DNA from: Hedera helix
Lineage: Eukaryota > Streptophyta > Magnoliopsida > Apiales > Araliaceae
DNA: 64,000 bases
Assembly: GCA_947179155.2 (NCBI GenBank)
Contig: OX359269.1
Coordinates: 49,272,524 to 49,336,523 of the forward strand
Direction of reading: 5' to 3'
Positions within the stretch are counted from its first letter, which is position 1. Each line of letters opens with the position of its first letter. Positions 23,612-35,961 of the stretch are shown here, one piece after another. The notes under the pieces were generated by a model that worked only from the letters and a program-made list of their open reading frames with translations, was not told where the DNA came from and did not search any database. Made by a program: the position numbers and the translations under genes.

Positions 23612-23652
<41 letters not shown>
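23382..23652. repeat. Two (TA)n microsatellites in the bZIP leader
   Basis: TA tracts at 23382-23422 and 23614-23652 bracket the upstream peptide relic. The second starts at the stop codon of that frame. Confidence 0.9.
23498..23614 (+). pseudogene. Relic of the conserved upstream peptide (CPuORF1, sucrose-control peptide) of S1 bZIP genes
   Basis: The frame from 23498 to the TAA at 23612-23614 encodes a C-terminus containing THLVQSLSVVFLYWFYVFS. This matches the conserved sucrose-control peptide found in the leaders of Arabidopsis bZIP11-type genes. In those genes the peptide stalls ribosomes when sucrose is high and represses the main reading frame. Here no in-frame ATG is visible upstream. 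The nearest ATG (23496-23498) is in another frame and ends after 12 codons at a TAA. So the stalling segment is intact while the start has probably been lost by a small deletion. This fits the decay of the downstream gene. Confidence 0.85.
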
Positions 23653-23655
<3 letters not shown>

Positions 23656-23778
23656 ATCAATATCAAACCCATAAATTAGTCTTCATCAAGATAGTGCTTT
23701 ATAGTTTACCCTTCTTTTTCTTTCTGCACTGTAGCTAACGTAGTCATATACATCCTGAGCATATATATTACTAATAAC

Positions 23779-26771
23779 ATGGCTTGTTCTAGTACCTGTG
23801 GAGTTTCTTCAGGATCAAGCGGCCAGCAGCTTCAGTTGTAACACCCCCTTTCCAAAATAGAAAGAGAGGTTACCCACAAAACATAACAAAACTATAAAAT
23901 AAATCAAAAACTCTATTTTGCTAAAATGAAAACTTTAATAACTGATAAACTCCACAAGTCAAACGACAATAAATACCAAACTAGTTCAAACCACAATCTA
24001 GAATAGTTATTACAACTCCAAATTAAAAGCAATGTAGCACAGCCTAAACAAAATATATCTAAGCCACTGGATAAATGGAGCTCTCATCACACTTGCCCAC
24101 GATTCCCCTAATTACCTGCTGGAAGAAAAACACAGCATGAGCCAAATGCCCAGTACGGATATAGAGAACAAAATAAAGAACTGAAACAAATAATGCCATT
24201 AACTGAACTGAAACGAACATAACTAACACAACGAAATAATTGGCTGAATCAAAGGGCTGGGTGTTATTTCATATCGAGCTCAAAATATAACAGAAATATA
24301 TCTTGCCACATAGGCAAGTCAAATAATGTCACGCAAACAAAATAATGCCACGAAGGCAAAATAATGCCGCACAGGCAAATCACACATTGGATCGAGAGTC
24401 CAAATGCATGAAAAATCGGAAGGTGTGTTTGGCACAAACATCACCAAACCGCATAACAGAACAGAACAGAAACTAGGGTCGACCCATACGCCTCCCACAA
24501 CAAAACACCAAATTTGGCCATTGCCCACCAAACACAAAATGGAGACGCCGTGGACTGATCACACCGCCACGGAAGGTGTCATGCCTCGGTGCCAAGAGAC
24601 ATGCCTGTGGTACCCCCACAGGTGGTTATAGCTCAGGTATACCCTACGGTATAATCTAATAAAGATATCATGCCACAACGAATGCGACATAATACCCACA
24701 AAAGGGTTCTAAGTGTACATGTTAAGCTGAAACGAATCAATACCAAATCCCCAAAATAAATTAACATGTACATTCTATGGAATCCAAAAATAATCACTAC
24801 ACTTGATTTAATAATACAAAGAGTACAAAATAAATCTATGTAAAGCCAACATGAAGCTATCATATTAATTTCACAAGGAACAAACATGTGAACTAATAAT
24901 GAAATTCGAAACGAGGAACTAAATGAACTAATTAAATTTAATAAGAATATCGCTGAAGGAGTACGGAATCCGTACCTGGAATCAGTAATGTAATACCCAA
25001 TTAAAATTCCAATTAAAGTTCGTTAACTCCTTCGGTCCGATCTAAAAACATAATAATTTAATACAGTTAATTATCGTTTTTAATAAATTACCTTTATGTA
25101 AAAATATATTAAAAATACATTTTGTAGTCAAAAGATACATTTTAATATAAAGTCACTTACTAAAATAATACCATAATATAACCTTTGTTATATAATATTA
25201 TAACTTAGCAAATTACCATATACATATACATTTAAATTTACAACAGTATACAAAATTTTATACAACTTAATTATCAATTTGGCCAAACATGACATCTCAT
25301 AATATTAACATTCCGGACCTATATATGTTTCATATTCATTTAGTGAATCATGCATTAATCAATTATATTCATGTTTAATTTATTTATTTTTATATAAATC
25401 TTAATTTTATTATTACCATAATGTTATAATTCCAAAGACAAATTAAACAAATATAAATATATGCACTGCATTTCGTTCCAAATAAAGTGTGACAAAAGTT
25501 TACACAATACATAAAAATTTCATCAATTGGAAACTTACAGGTTTATGACTCTTGGAAATTACAAGTTAACACATAAAGCAATTAATGCATAACATATATA
25601 TACACGCATATCAAGACTCCACAATCCAAATAACTAAGCATGCATCACAATCATTTTATTAATAAATTAATTCCTATCCTTCCCGTATATGCATAATAGA
25701 TGCTCGAATCAGCAGAAAGCTTTACAAATATATTAACACACCAATACCATTACTTAATAAAAATTCTCAACTTTTTCAAAAGCCATACGTCAAATCCATG
25801 TTCCCACAATAGTATATATATATTTCATTATTTTAATGACTCACCAAGTAATAGGAAGAAAACCAAACAAATGTTTGAATCCTTTGTTCTGATTCTAGCG
25901 CAGCGCAGCAAGTCTCCTTCTATTGCTTCTTCAACACTTCTCTCTCTCTCGGTTTTAACGGTAAACGTTTCATGATATATATATATTTTTTTTATCAGAC
26001 ACAAAGTTACGTTACATAAAAACTGACTTACGTTTTCTTTCTTTATTAATTAATATATTTTACAACCCTCTTAATTTTAATAGTACAAATTTTTAATTGG
26101 ACTTAATTAGTTTTAAGGCCCAAATTTTCTTAAATTAAACTTATTCCTTAATTACCAAAAGCCCACATAATTTTAATTAATAGGTTGACCCAAACATAAG
26201 AAAAGCCCAATTAAAATATTTTAAAGGTTTCCTAAATACTTTTATTTTATTTTATTTTTATTTTTATTTTTACATGGTATTACATCAGTACTCGGGTCAT
26301 CATCAACAGAATGTCCAGCAAATCAAATTAGATCAAAGAAAGCGAAAGAGGATGGTATCTAATCGCGAATCAGCACGACGATCACGAGTATGCATAAACA
26401 ACAACACTTGGATGATTTGGTATCCCAATTGGGTCAACTCGGGATTGAGAATAACCATATCCGCACAAACATGAATGCTACCACTCAAATGTACCTTAAC
26501 ATGGATGCTGAGAACTCGGTTCTGAAAACTCAGTTAGCTAAGTTGAATCACAAGTTAAGAGTCTCTGAGTGAGATCATCGAATGCTTGAACTCGAACGCT
26601 GGGTTCTTGGAAATAAATGATGATGCCCAGATGATCAATATGATCAGTGGTGGTGACGAGTTATTGAACAATCCATGGAATTTAGTCCATGTGACTCAAC
26701 AACCCATTATGGCTGCTGCTTCAGATCATATGTTTATGCATTGCCCGACTCTCGGACACTATGGTTATTGA
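23779..26771 (+). pseudogene. bZIP transcription factor, S1 class (bZIP11/44/2-like), broken by a solo LTR and two frameshifts
   Basis: The ATG at 23779 opens MACSSTCGVSSGSSGQQLQ and runs to 23836, where an LTR interrupts it. Frame resumes at 26290 with YSGHHQQ, and the join is in frame once the LTR and one target duplication are set aside. The basic region RKRKRMVSNRESARRSR follows at about 26335-26388 and has the N-x7-R DNA-contact pattern. Directly after it (about 26390) the frame shifts by one base. The leucine zipper continues in the next frame (HKQQHLDDLVSQLGQLGIEN...) and a second shift lies near 26560. The C-terminus runs to 26771 and contains NPWNLVHVTQQPIMAAAS, resembling the QPIMASAS end of the family. 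This gene would have been a sucrose-controlled metabolic regulator forming heterodimers with group C bZIPs. It is intronless, as usual. Confidence 0.92.
23837..26284 (-). mobile_element. Solo LTR (2448 bp) of a gypsy-type retrotransposon, inside the bZIP coding exon
   Basis: Begins TGTAACACCCCC and ends TATTACA. It is flanked by a perfect 5-bp target duplication, TCAGT, at 23832-23836 and 26285-26289, which is LTR-retrotransposon behaviour. No internal region or second LTR is present, so it formed by recombination between two LTRs. Orientation is inferred as minus because a GAGCCAAATGCCCAGTA motif at 24136-24158 corresponds to one in the LTR at 1954-1980, whose direction is known. A short tandem array of AATAATGCCAC-type words lies at about 24302-24380. 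An older relative is at 60518-63439. Confidence 0.92.
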
Positions 26772-26978
26772 TTGTTGCTTAGATACTGGTACAGTGGTAC
26801 TGTTTGTTTGTTTTCAATAATTGGAAGTAAATAATATGTTTGGGGAAGGCAGGGGTTGGGGGTGGTTAGCATATATAGAGAGGATTGGTGTTTGTATATT
26901 CATCTATTATGGCCTATATTATCTCTCTGGTTATTATTAAGTTCAATGAAAGTGACAGTTCCATTATTTGCTTGAATT

Positions 26979-27080
26979 TGAACTTGACAAAGAAGACCTA
27001 TTTTATGAAATAGACTTGTCAGGTAAACTGTTATAATAATTGAACTTGAAATCGACCAAGAAGACCTATTTTATGGAATA
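26979..27080. repeat. Short tandem duplication downstream of the bZIP relic
   Basis: A segment containing AAGAAGACCTATTTTATG and preceded by TTGAACTTGA occurs at about 26979-27010 and again at 27041-27080. Confidence 0.7.
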
Positions 27081-27591
27081 AATGTGGTAATATTTTTTAA
27101 GATAATGGTAACAAAACGTGCATTAAAAAATTTGAGTGAAAAATATAATAGAGTCTCACATCTCAAACTTTATTTCAAATAGGGTTAAACATTTTAAGCT
27201 TTTAGGCACACATAAATTGATCTTAGTGCACAAATAATAATAATAATAAAATATTAAAAATAAATAAAATTAGTTACTCGGCCGTCATGGCAGTTTTATT
27301 TGATTTTTGTCTTTTTGAAAGGCTAAAAAAGATTTCTCTAGCTACGGTATTAAATAAAATTCTTAATATATCAAATCCAATCAAATAAAAGCCTAAATTT
27401 AAGTGTTGATGGTGTTTGGACTCGTTCCTTCCAGTGAACTTAAGATATCGATCGCCAAGATAGATATAAGATTTTTGGACATTGCCAATAATACTTGGTG
27501 ATGCCATCAAACTTGAATTATTGTCAAAGATAATGTACAGAACAGAACCCTAATGTTTTCTCCGGTCCAAAAGAAGAGCAATTACGCAATA

Positions 27592-27855
27592 CTCCCTCGT
27601 TCTTAAAATGATAATTAAAAGTATATTTTTTTTGTCTTTTTAAAGGATGCATGAGTCTAAAATACATAAAATAAAGACTAAATATGTTATTTAATAGGGT
27701 CTATTAGTATTAAAAAATAAAAGTACTCATCACTTTGTGTAATCTTGTGGGGTCACTAAGGATAAATTTAAAACTATTTTTACTCTTTCTTTTATTTTTA
27801 TTAGTATATATGAAAAAAAAATATACTTTACTCATTTTATTTAGGACAGAAGGAA
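27592..27855. mobile_element. Stowaway-like MITE
   Basis: The left end CTCCCTCGTTCTTAAAATGA is matched by the complement of the right end (TTCCTTCTGTCCTAAATAAAATGA). Both are bordered by TA, the Tc1/mariner target duplication. About 264 bp, non-coding. Confidence 0.75.
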
Positions 27856-28431
27856 TACTAGCTTGTACGCATAGTATTAATTGTTTGTGACCTTATCCTT
27901 AATCCCTTTTTTCTTTTAAACCATGGAATTTGAACCTAATCTCTCTTCCGTAATTTAACATATTTCTGTTACACACAATTGGCGTGGCTGGCATGCACTT
28001 TTTTTTAATTAATTAATTATTTATAATTTCATAAAGCACGCAGTTAGATCAATTAATTAATAATAACCTGAAACACCTGCATGTTGTGATTGAGTCTAAC
28101 CACCCCTAAGGCTTTAACAAATGAAGAAAGAAAATGAAATCTCCCCCACTCATTCATGCAATGACGGGAAATATAGAATCAATTAATAAGGCGACTCCAT
28201 GCATGTAATTAATTAGGTAAAGAATAATTGGCTTAGCTAATTTTCCTTTTTAATCTATACGGGTTGAGTTTGAAACTTTTAACCGACTGCTATTTATTTT
28301 ATGCAGTGTCCTCAAGAACGATCACCGACATCTGATCAGTAATTAGGTTGACGTGGTCAAATCGATTGTGCACTAAACTAATATAGGGTATGTTAATTTA
28401 GGGATATAAAATTAAACATTGTATTCATTTT

Positions 28432-28540
28432 AATCATTGAAAAGTGTGGTATGGTACGAATTTTAATGTCATGTCCTACTTTTTAATAATTAAGATGCAT
28501 GTAGTGTTTGGTTGTTGTGCGTCTATACTTATTTAAAATA
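28432..28540. mobile_element. MITE family B, truncated copy
   Basis: The loop and right arm match the element in AAA-ATPase copy 2: AATGTCATGTCCTAC, then GTAGTGTTTGGTTGTTGTGC and TATACTTATTTAAAATA. The outer left arm is missing. Confidence 0.6.
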
Positions 28541-30960
28541 TAATTACTTCTATTTATTTGACTGTACCAGCAGCTCAAAAACAATCAAAATGGTAAAATG
28601 AAAATACTTCTATAACAACATTAATGGTGAAATAACAAAAACGGTAATTAATAAAATCCTGAAAATTAAGCGGACAGCTAGCCTAAAAAAAAAAAAAAGA
28701 TACTTACAAGCGCGGACCTTGCCTCCCCTCCTGCAATTGAACCATAAGGTCCATAACCACGCATATTATTGCCGCATGACTTGGGCATGAGTTACATTTT
28801 AACAACTAGCGGCCTCCCAATATGGTTAGTTATACAGATGACCCATTGCCCCATTTGATTCTGCTTAAAAAGAGTGAAGAATTAATTAATAAACCATAAA
28901 TGGGACATCCATATAAATATGAAAGAAAAAAGTGGCATATTTCTTGACTGGAGGGGATTATTAGGTTTCCGATTTGGGGCTGCGATTGTGACAATGACCT
29001 TTACCAAAAAAGTAATTTGAATCGTACTTGCAATTTTATTACTTATTTAAAATGCAAGTATAATAACAGGCTAAAGTTAGTGGTGATCAAATATTTGAAC
29101 CAGGGTTCACTTGATTTGTATATGAGCTTGCTCCTAGAATAATCTAAATCGAAACGTGACCAACAGAAAGTGATTAAAGGAGACTATTAAATGTATATTA
29201 ATGTTGTTTATTTGTCTCTATTTATTGGGGAGTGGGAGAAACTTGTATTTGACGTTGCACGCTTGCGCTAAGGTACGTGTTTAATTTTTGCATTTGAGAG
29301 CTAGAGATGCACGGTCTCTTTGCTTTCTGAAAGTTGAAGAAATAGTTGAATGATGACCAACAGACATACTTTAAAGGCGTTTCTTACTTAATCAAGTCCC
29401 GAGTCTACTATATGACGACAATCACTATATATCCTACATTATAAATTAATTACAAGGGGGCAAACATATACTTTACCCAAGTTGGCACGTTTTATTGTTC
29501 CCCTTATCGATCTGATGCAGTTGTGGAAAGAAGCATGAATGTCCAAAAATGATAGATGTGTAGATTTGCATGTGTGTCATAATTTAGGTAGTACTGTATT
29601 ACTAGAACATGGTTAAAACACCGAAAGGATTTCTTAAGTTGGTACGTTTTGCCTTCTTTCTTATTTGTGGATCTGAAGAAGTAAAAAGTAGGCGATTTTT
29701 GTTATTTTTTCACATACCATACATGATAACTATGATTAACCCCACCCCATACGTGATTTCCAGGAGCAGGTGAGGCCAGGGCTTTTTGTTAATATACAAA
29801 TTGAGTTCATCCATTGCTTTTTTAGATTATTAATCTTAATTAATTTAAAAACCAAATATAGATGGATTTCTTGGGAATGTTTCATGACTAGATCCTCCAA
29901 TCTATCAAAACTAAGACGTACATTGGATTGAACTTTTATGCCCACATGCTCATGTCTGCTTGGAGCATACTTTGCTACATGGATTTTCCTTGTCTTCCAT
30001 GAGATGGTGATTGTAATCTGTTTCAAACCTCAATCTTCCAAAAGATCCTAAATTCATGGATGGAAGGGATCTCCGTAATGAATAAATGAAAGAGATGGGA
30101 GATCAAACGGGAGGGGAATATTGGTATTTGATTGATAAATTGTGAACCTAATTAAAGATTGACATGTGGTAAACTAGAACAGTGTTATCGATATCATCAT
30201 TCTTGGCAGTCTTTTCCAAAGTTCAACTTCTCCCTGATTTTGTTTTTGGACCACTGGCTTTTTCCCCATTACCGGAAGCAGCTCTTTTTCACATTTGGGT
30301 TAGAAAATTTCTCCATGTGTTCTACGTAAAGCAATGTTGTCACATGAGTGAATTGCAAATCCCTACTCATCAGTTATTTCCCAATCAATTCTTGGTTGAA
30401 TTCTTTCCCGTCATTGTTGAGGTAACCTTCCATTAATTATTCCCATGATGCTACAAACATTTACGCGCAAATTTTCTATCCTGTCATAGTTGAAAATTTT
30501 CCGCTTTGCTATAAATTTATGTTGTTGCTCAGGCAGGCCCCACTTCATGATCCTGAAAAACACGACCTGACAACACCAGGATACTGAGTTTGAGAAAGTT
30601 CCCTCAGTATTTCCATTATACATCAACTCTTGTTGGATGTGAAAATGTAAAGTGGGTTTGCAATGGAGGTGAAATTTGGTGACTCGGCAATTGAATCTGC
30701 TTTAAAATCTTTTGATTTGGGACAATTATTTGAGTAACGATAGAGGTCTCAAATTTTTTGTCTTAAATGATGTGTCATTGAATATTTTAATGATAATTTA
30801 TTGCATAATCAATCAAAAGAAATATATCCGACTAAAAAAATGATAACATATTATTTAAGACACTTTTTGAAATTAAAATATGATATCTCTAACATTACCT
30901 ATACTTGTCTACGGATATATACAAACGTTTTTTTTCTTATCCTTTCTGTATTAATTACTA

Positions 30961-31139
30961 CCTCCGCTCTAAACGATGAGCACAATTTCTTAGCAAAATA
31001 CAAAGAAAATTAGACTATTTCTTTCAGGAAGAGAATACATTTTTTTTTTGCTAATTAAGATAGTACATCTTTAATAATCTCCTTTTGAGAATTGAATTTA
31101 TTCATTTATCCTTTTTTCTGTGATACTTATTGGAGCGGA
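30961..31139. mobile_element. Possible Stowaway-like MITE
   Basis: CCTCCGCTCTAAACGATGAG on the left roughly pairs with the complement of TACTTATTGGAGCGGA on the right. The match is short and the ends are worn. Confidence 0.3.
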
Positions 31140-31645
31140 ATGCGTGTTGTGGACTTTTAACTTTAAGAATGACTGGTTTCAAATATGAATAGATTAGAAC
31201 AGTATCATTACAAAACTGCGTTTGGAAAAACTGCTAGGGCAGGTGAGTTGGTATATTTTGAAAGCTTATTTATTTTAATAAGCTTATTCAAGTTGGAATT
31301 TTCTGGATTGTGAGTTTGCGCCCAAAATTAGGTTGGCCAGGCCCGTATTTAGGGTCAAGTGAATTGATATTTGAGTTTTTCGAAAGGGGCACCTTAGTCA
31401 ATTTGATGCTAATATCACAGTGAAGGATAGTGTCATTGTATGAGAGAATGTGAAAAAATATAAACAATCCCACAAAGATTTCCAACGCACCTTTATCTAG
31501 ATATTGTCCCTCCCATTACATATTATTATGTTAGAAGTCAAATGCCCCTTCAATTGAGGTCAGACAAACTAGCAAAAAAGAGGAGTCAAATAAGGAACAA
31601 TGATAAAGATGGAATTATGCTAGTGTGTGTTTGTGTGCGTGCGTG

Positions 31646-31755
<110 letters not shown>

Positions 31756-32120
31756 GGAGGGGGCCTTGGCATGGCGGCAGCACCATTTGAACGAGGAGAT
31801 AAAGGGAAGCTAAGTTGTACAAGTTTTAGTATTTTATTTATTTTCTTTTTGGTGATTGCTAAGTTGGTTGGCCAAATGTCTAGCTAACAGAAAAGTCATA
31901 GCACACTTTCCGTCTTTGAAATTCGATTTCCATCAAATAGCCAACCAGCGGAGCACGAATAGAGATCTCAAATTTTGAGTAGTAGTAAGAATATATTCGT
32001 TTGTGATGCTGACTCAAGTAGTTCATGATGGAAGCCATGCATGCATGCATTGAAATTGTGGAAGAAAAAGGGAGGAGACAAGACAGAAGAAAACAGAAAA
32101 TTATGGATGTTATATAAACG

Positions 32121-32410
32121 GTTCCGAATTATATGATTAATATTGACATCCTAAAGGATAATTTTAGACATTTTTAATACGTTATCATGAATATCATAAA
32201 TTATCTAAAATACACTAATAATTATAAGATTCATTATTTTCAAAATTTAAATGAATCATGTCAATGTTATGAACATCATAACTATCTAAAAAGTGCTAAC
32301 AATTATAAGATTCATTGTTTTCAAAACTTAATTGAATTATGTCATTTTTAAATTTGAAAATGTCACAAATTATCTTTTAGGATGCCAATATTGATCATAT
32401 AATTCGGAAC
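32121..32410. mobile_element. MITE, family D (290 bp, about 43-bp inverted repeats)
   Basis: The left end GTTCCGAATTATATGATTAA and the complement of the right end (GTTCCGAATTATATGATCAA) match, with good similarity for about 43 bases. Inside, a unit of about 75 bp (containing AATTATAAGATTCATT) is repeated twice in direct orientation. I could not define a target duplication, so the superfamily is open. Confidence 0.75.
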
Positions 32411-33383
32411 GGATGTAGTCTATATCAGACCGAGGATGCTATAATTATATCCCCATCGAATATAATGACACGTCTGTTAAATATTCTAGGCTAAGCTAAT
32501 TGGCTATAAATTCAGTTTTTCTTTTAGAACCAATTAAGCATTAGCAGCTAACAATCTCATTGGTGCATGGAATTAATCAAAGAGTGGAAGAGAGGTCTTA
32601 CATGAAGGAAAGAGTCTGTTTGGTAGCCAAGGATGACTTGCCTGCTCCCATCCAAAGGGTTGTTTCTGCTCTTGTATATATTATACTGTTCGTGTGCGCG
32701 CGTATACACGCGGACACAGTCGATTAATTGAACCCTATGCTTGGGTTCCCAGGCGGTCAACTTGGCTAACTTGACAGGCTCTTCTCTGTCATGCTAGGCC
32801 TTCTCTTCTTCCCCACACCAAGGTGTAATTAATCGACGATTTATATATTATATATAATGCTTTTATTCTCCTCTAATACTTCTGCAGAGACGTTATTTTT
32901 CAGTTCTGTGATTCGTGGTGGATGACATTGGCTACCTTAGCTTCCTCATAATTAAACTTTGCATTGTGCATGACATAATACAATCGTGAAAGAGAGCAGG
33001 TATAATGTAACACATTATCCCGCATATATACTTGCACACACGCTCACATTATTATATATTCTATTCAAGAATACAAGTGATGAAGAAGGGAAAGTATATT
33101 AGAAGAAGAAAAAAGAAAAATAAATGAGTAAAAATTATTCTTGATTTTTGCATTTGTGTATACCATAACATAAACATGGAAGTTGATGTGTAATGAACGA
33201 GGTTTTTACATCAAAAGACGATGGTGATTGTTGGGACTGCGGAAAGTCGGTAACTTTAGTGTCAAATTCCTCACAATAAGGTATGGATACAATTAATTGT
33301 GGCCTGACATTTGATCCTGCTGCATTGAATTGTATAAGGGTAGTAGTATTAATTCTAAATTTATGATTAATACTACGTTACTA

Positions 33384-33644
33384 CTCCCTCGATTCCTTTT
33401 TATCTGACTTTTAAAAAAAATAAATTATTCTTTTTTATTTGTCATTTATAGATTTCAAAGAAATATTAAATGCTTAATTTCTCATATTATCCGTTATGTA
33501 TAAAAGCTAATTTATTTATCTCTCATCTTTTTAATAAATTTTAAAAGACTAGTATTAAAATTTTATATTCAATTTAGTCAATTAAATAGAATATTAATTA
33601 TTTTTGTGTACAACCTTAAAATGAGATAAAATGAAATCTGGGAG
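33384..33644. mobile_element. Stowaway-like MITE
   Basis: CTCCCTCGATTCC on the left and the complement of GAAATCTGGGAG on the right, bordered by TA on both sides. About 261 bp. Confidence 0.65.
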
Positions 33645-34106
33645 TATTATCTTATTTATTTTATCTATTAGATCAACTTGGTTGGACCTGGACCATCTAA
33701 TCTAGTCTGTGTGTACGACTTTATTTGGGAGAGTAGTTCTACCTCGGGTTAGCCCACTACACAAATTAAAGTATACTGCAAACTGACTACAAGTGTCCAT
33801 GTTAACTGGGCTTGAGGCTATCCTACTATATGTGTTAAGAAAACTCAGCCCAAAATATTCATTACTCATCCTTATCGTCATAAAATAAAATAAAAACAAT
33901 CACTCATCTATTAATTATCTATTATCAGTCTATTACATTATTGTACGATCATATATAAATTGTACGCAATTCCTCGAAGTTTATTTGCTCTAATTTATTT
34001 TAATGTGTTTAAATTTATTAGTTTTTTTTTAATATTATTTTTTTTAATCTTTTTTTATACTATTCTTGTTTTTTTTTAAATTACAAAAATAATATGACAC
34101 ACATTA

Positions 34107-34110
<4 letters not shown>

Positions 34111-34140
<30 letters not shown>
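34111..34140. repeat. (TA)n microsatellite
   Basis: About 14 TA units in AT-rich intergenic DNA. Confidence 0.9.
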
Positions 34141-34143
<3 letters not shown>

Positions 34144-34323
34144 TTTGACATTCAAAGCATAACCACATCCTCTTTTCACTTTTGTCTGTCTTCTATTTTA
34201 TTATTCTAAGAGAGAGTTAATAAATTAAATACAACCAAAAAAATATGATAATAAAATAGATAATTTAGAGATAAAAAAAAATCTTGGATAAGTAAAGTTG
34301 TACGAAGGAAGTAAAAGTTAATA

Positions 34324-34821
34324 CTCTCTCTGTCCCAGTATAAAATTCTTTATTACTCTCTTCGTTTAGTATTAAAGTTTTTTATTGACTTTTATTGTCA
34401 AATCGACTATTTTTTAAATCAATATATCTTATTATTCTTTTATATATATGTAAAAAGTCCATAAATATTATAAACTAAATACAATTTAGTATTAAACTCA
34501 ATGTTTATTTTTTAGAAAATCTAAATATATATGTTTAATTGTTAATTTTAAAAATGGTCAATTTGACCACAAAAGTTAATAGATGATTTTTATCTTGAGA
34601 CGAAGGAAGTATTATTTTAGGTAATCCCAAGTTAAATATCTACTTACCTTAAATAATCTATTTTTTATAATAATTTACCTATAATATCTTTAGTATTAAT
34701 TGTTATATTTATATTCTTTATACATATTTATGGAGTATTACTAGTCAAGTATAAAAAATTATGTAATTAAATAAAAATTTAAAAAAAAAAAATTGATTTT
34801 TTTATCTCGACATAGAGGAAA
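34324..34821. mobile_element. Stowaway-like MITE interrupted by a second MITE
   Basis: The outer ends CTCTCTCTGTCCCAGTATAA and the complement of TTTATCTCGACATAGAGGAA pair, bordered by TA. It is split by the element at 34356-34609. A relative without that insertion lies at 62399-62683; both share AAGTTAAATATCTACTTACC, which confirms the nested reading. Confidence 0.75.
34356..34609. mobile_element. Stowaway-like MITE nested in another
   Basis: CTCTCTTCGTTTAGTATTAA on the left pairs with the complement of ATCTTGAGACGAAGGAAG on the right, with TA on both sides. 254 bp. Confidence 0.75.
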
Positions 34822-35126
34822 TAATAAATATCTGATGGTTTTTAGTATAATCGGGTGGCGGTGGTTCTTATCTTGAATGAGGAATATGAAATGACACTGT
34901 GGTTGGATCAACATGAGTAATTGTCGGCAACACATATCTACGTCTCATGTTAATGGACGCGGTGAAGTGCCTTTTGCTTTTAAGAAGCAGACAATCTAGT
35001 CGGTTGAAATGTTAGATTTTTCCTTTTTTTTTGTGGTAACGATAATGCAATGTGTTGAATTGAGCATACTAGCTAGTTGATTGATTGAGTTCGTACAACT
35101 ACTCCACAATCAATCTTATCTCCAGT

Positions 35127-35235
35127 GCCGACATGTAATACATACATGGCTTCCTCTTAGACTGCCACCATACCCCAAACTAAACCAACGTGTCACTATC
35201 TTCTTCAACTGCCCCAACTTTCCTTGCCTATTTAA
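35127..35235 (+). promoter_or_regulatory. Dehydrin promoter: DRE, ABRE and TATA box
   Basis: A DRE/CRT core GCCGAC (35127-35132), an ABRE core ACGTGTC (35188-35194) and a TATA box TATTTAAA (35228-35235) lie within 250 bp of the ATG at 35377, in the usual order. These suit drought, cold and abscisic-acid induction. The motifs are short and are evidence by position and gene type only. Confidence 0.65.
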
Positions 35236-35376
35236 ACGTCTACCCATATCTAACTCCTTCATCACTTTCAATTTATAACATCAGACTTTTACTACTTGAG
35301 CTCCATTTGTACGTTAGCCAAAAAGAGGTTGAATTTTTATTACTGTTTTTACTTCTTGTTTTTAGATTTGGCAATA

Positions 35377-35961
35377 ATGGCAGACTATGGGAATGAGCAG
35401 CAGCAAGGGAGAGACGCTTATGGGAATCCAGTTGGACAAACAGACCAGCACGGGCACCCAACTCACCACACTGGGGGTGGTACCGTGGGTGGCTATGGTA
35501 CCGGAGCCGGTACCGAAGCCTATGGCGGCTCAGCTGGCACGGGCATACATGGTACCGGTGCACATGATCAGTCTTCGCAGCTTCGCCGATCCGGTAGTTC
35601 CAGCTCTTCTGTAAGTGCCTACATATATGTATTTACAGCTCTGTAATTTGTATATAGTGATGCGATTGGTATATATAAATGTAATTTGGATATATATGTG
35701 CAGTCTGAGGATGATGGAATGGGAGGCAGGAGGAAGAAGAAAGGTATAAAAGAGAAGATAAAGGAGAAGCTACCGGGTGGGCACAATAAGGAGGGGGAGC
35801 AGCCTTATGGAGGAGGATATGGATCAGCTGCTGCAGGGCAAGAGCAGCAGCCTTATGGAGGAGGAGGATATGGATCAGCTGCTGCAGCAGGAGAAGAGCA
35901 GCACAAGAAAGGAATGATGGAAAAGATTAAGGACAAGTTGCCCGGCGGTCCCCACAATTGA
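35377..35961 (+). CDS. Dehydrin, YSK2 type (group 2 LEA protein)
   Basis: Exons 35377-35610 and 35704-35961 (GT-AG intron of 93 bp) give 163 residues. The Y segment DAYGNPV is at 13-19. A Gly/Thr-rich stretch follows, then the S segment LRRSGSSSSSSEDD at about 69-82 next to a basic RRKKK run. Two K segments, KKGIKEKIKEKLPGG (90-104) and KKGMMEKIKDKLPGG (146-160), are separated by two near-copies of a QPYGGGYGSAAA unit. The intron falls inside the Ser tract, as it does in many dehydrin genes. The protein is hydrophilic and lacks Trp. Dehydrins protect membranes and enzymes during water loss in cytosol and nucleus. Everything looks intact. Confidence 0.96.
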
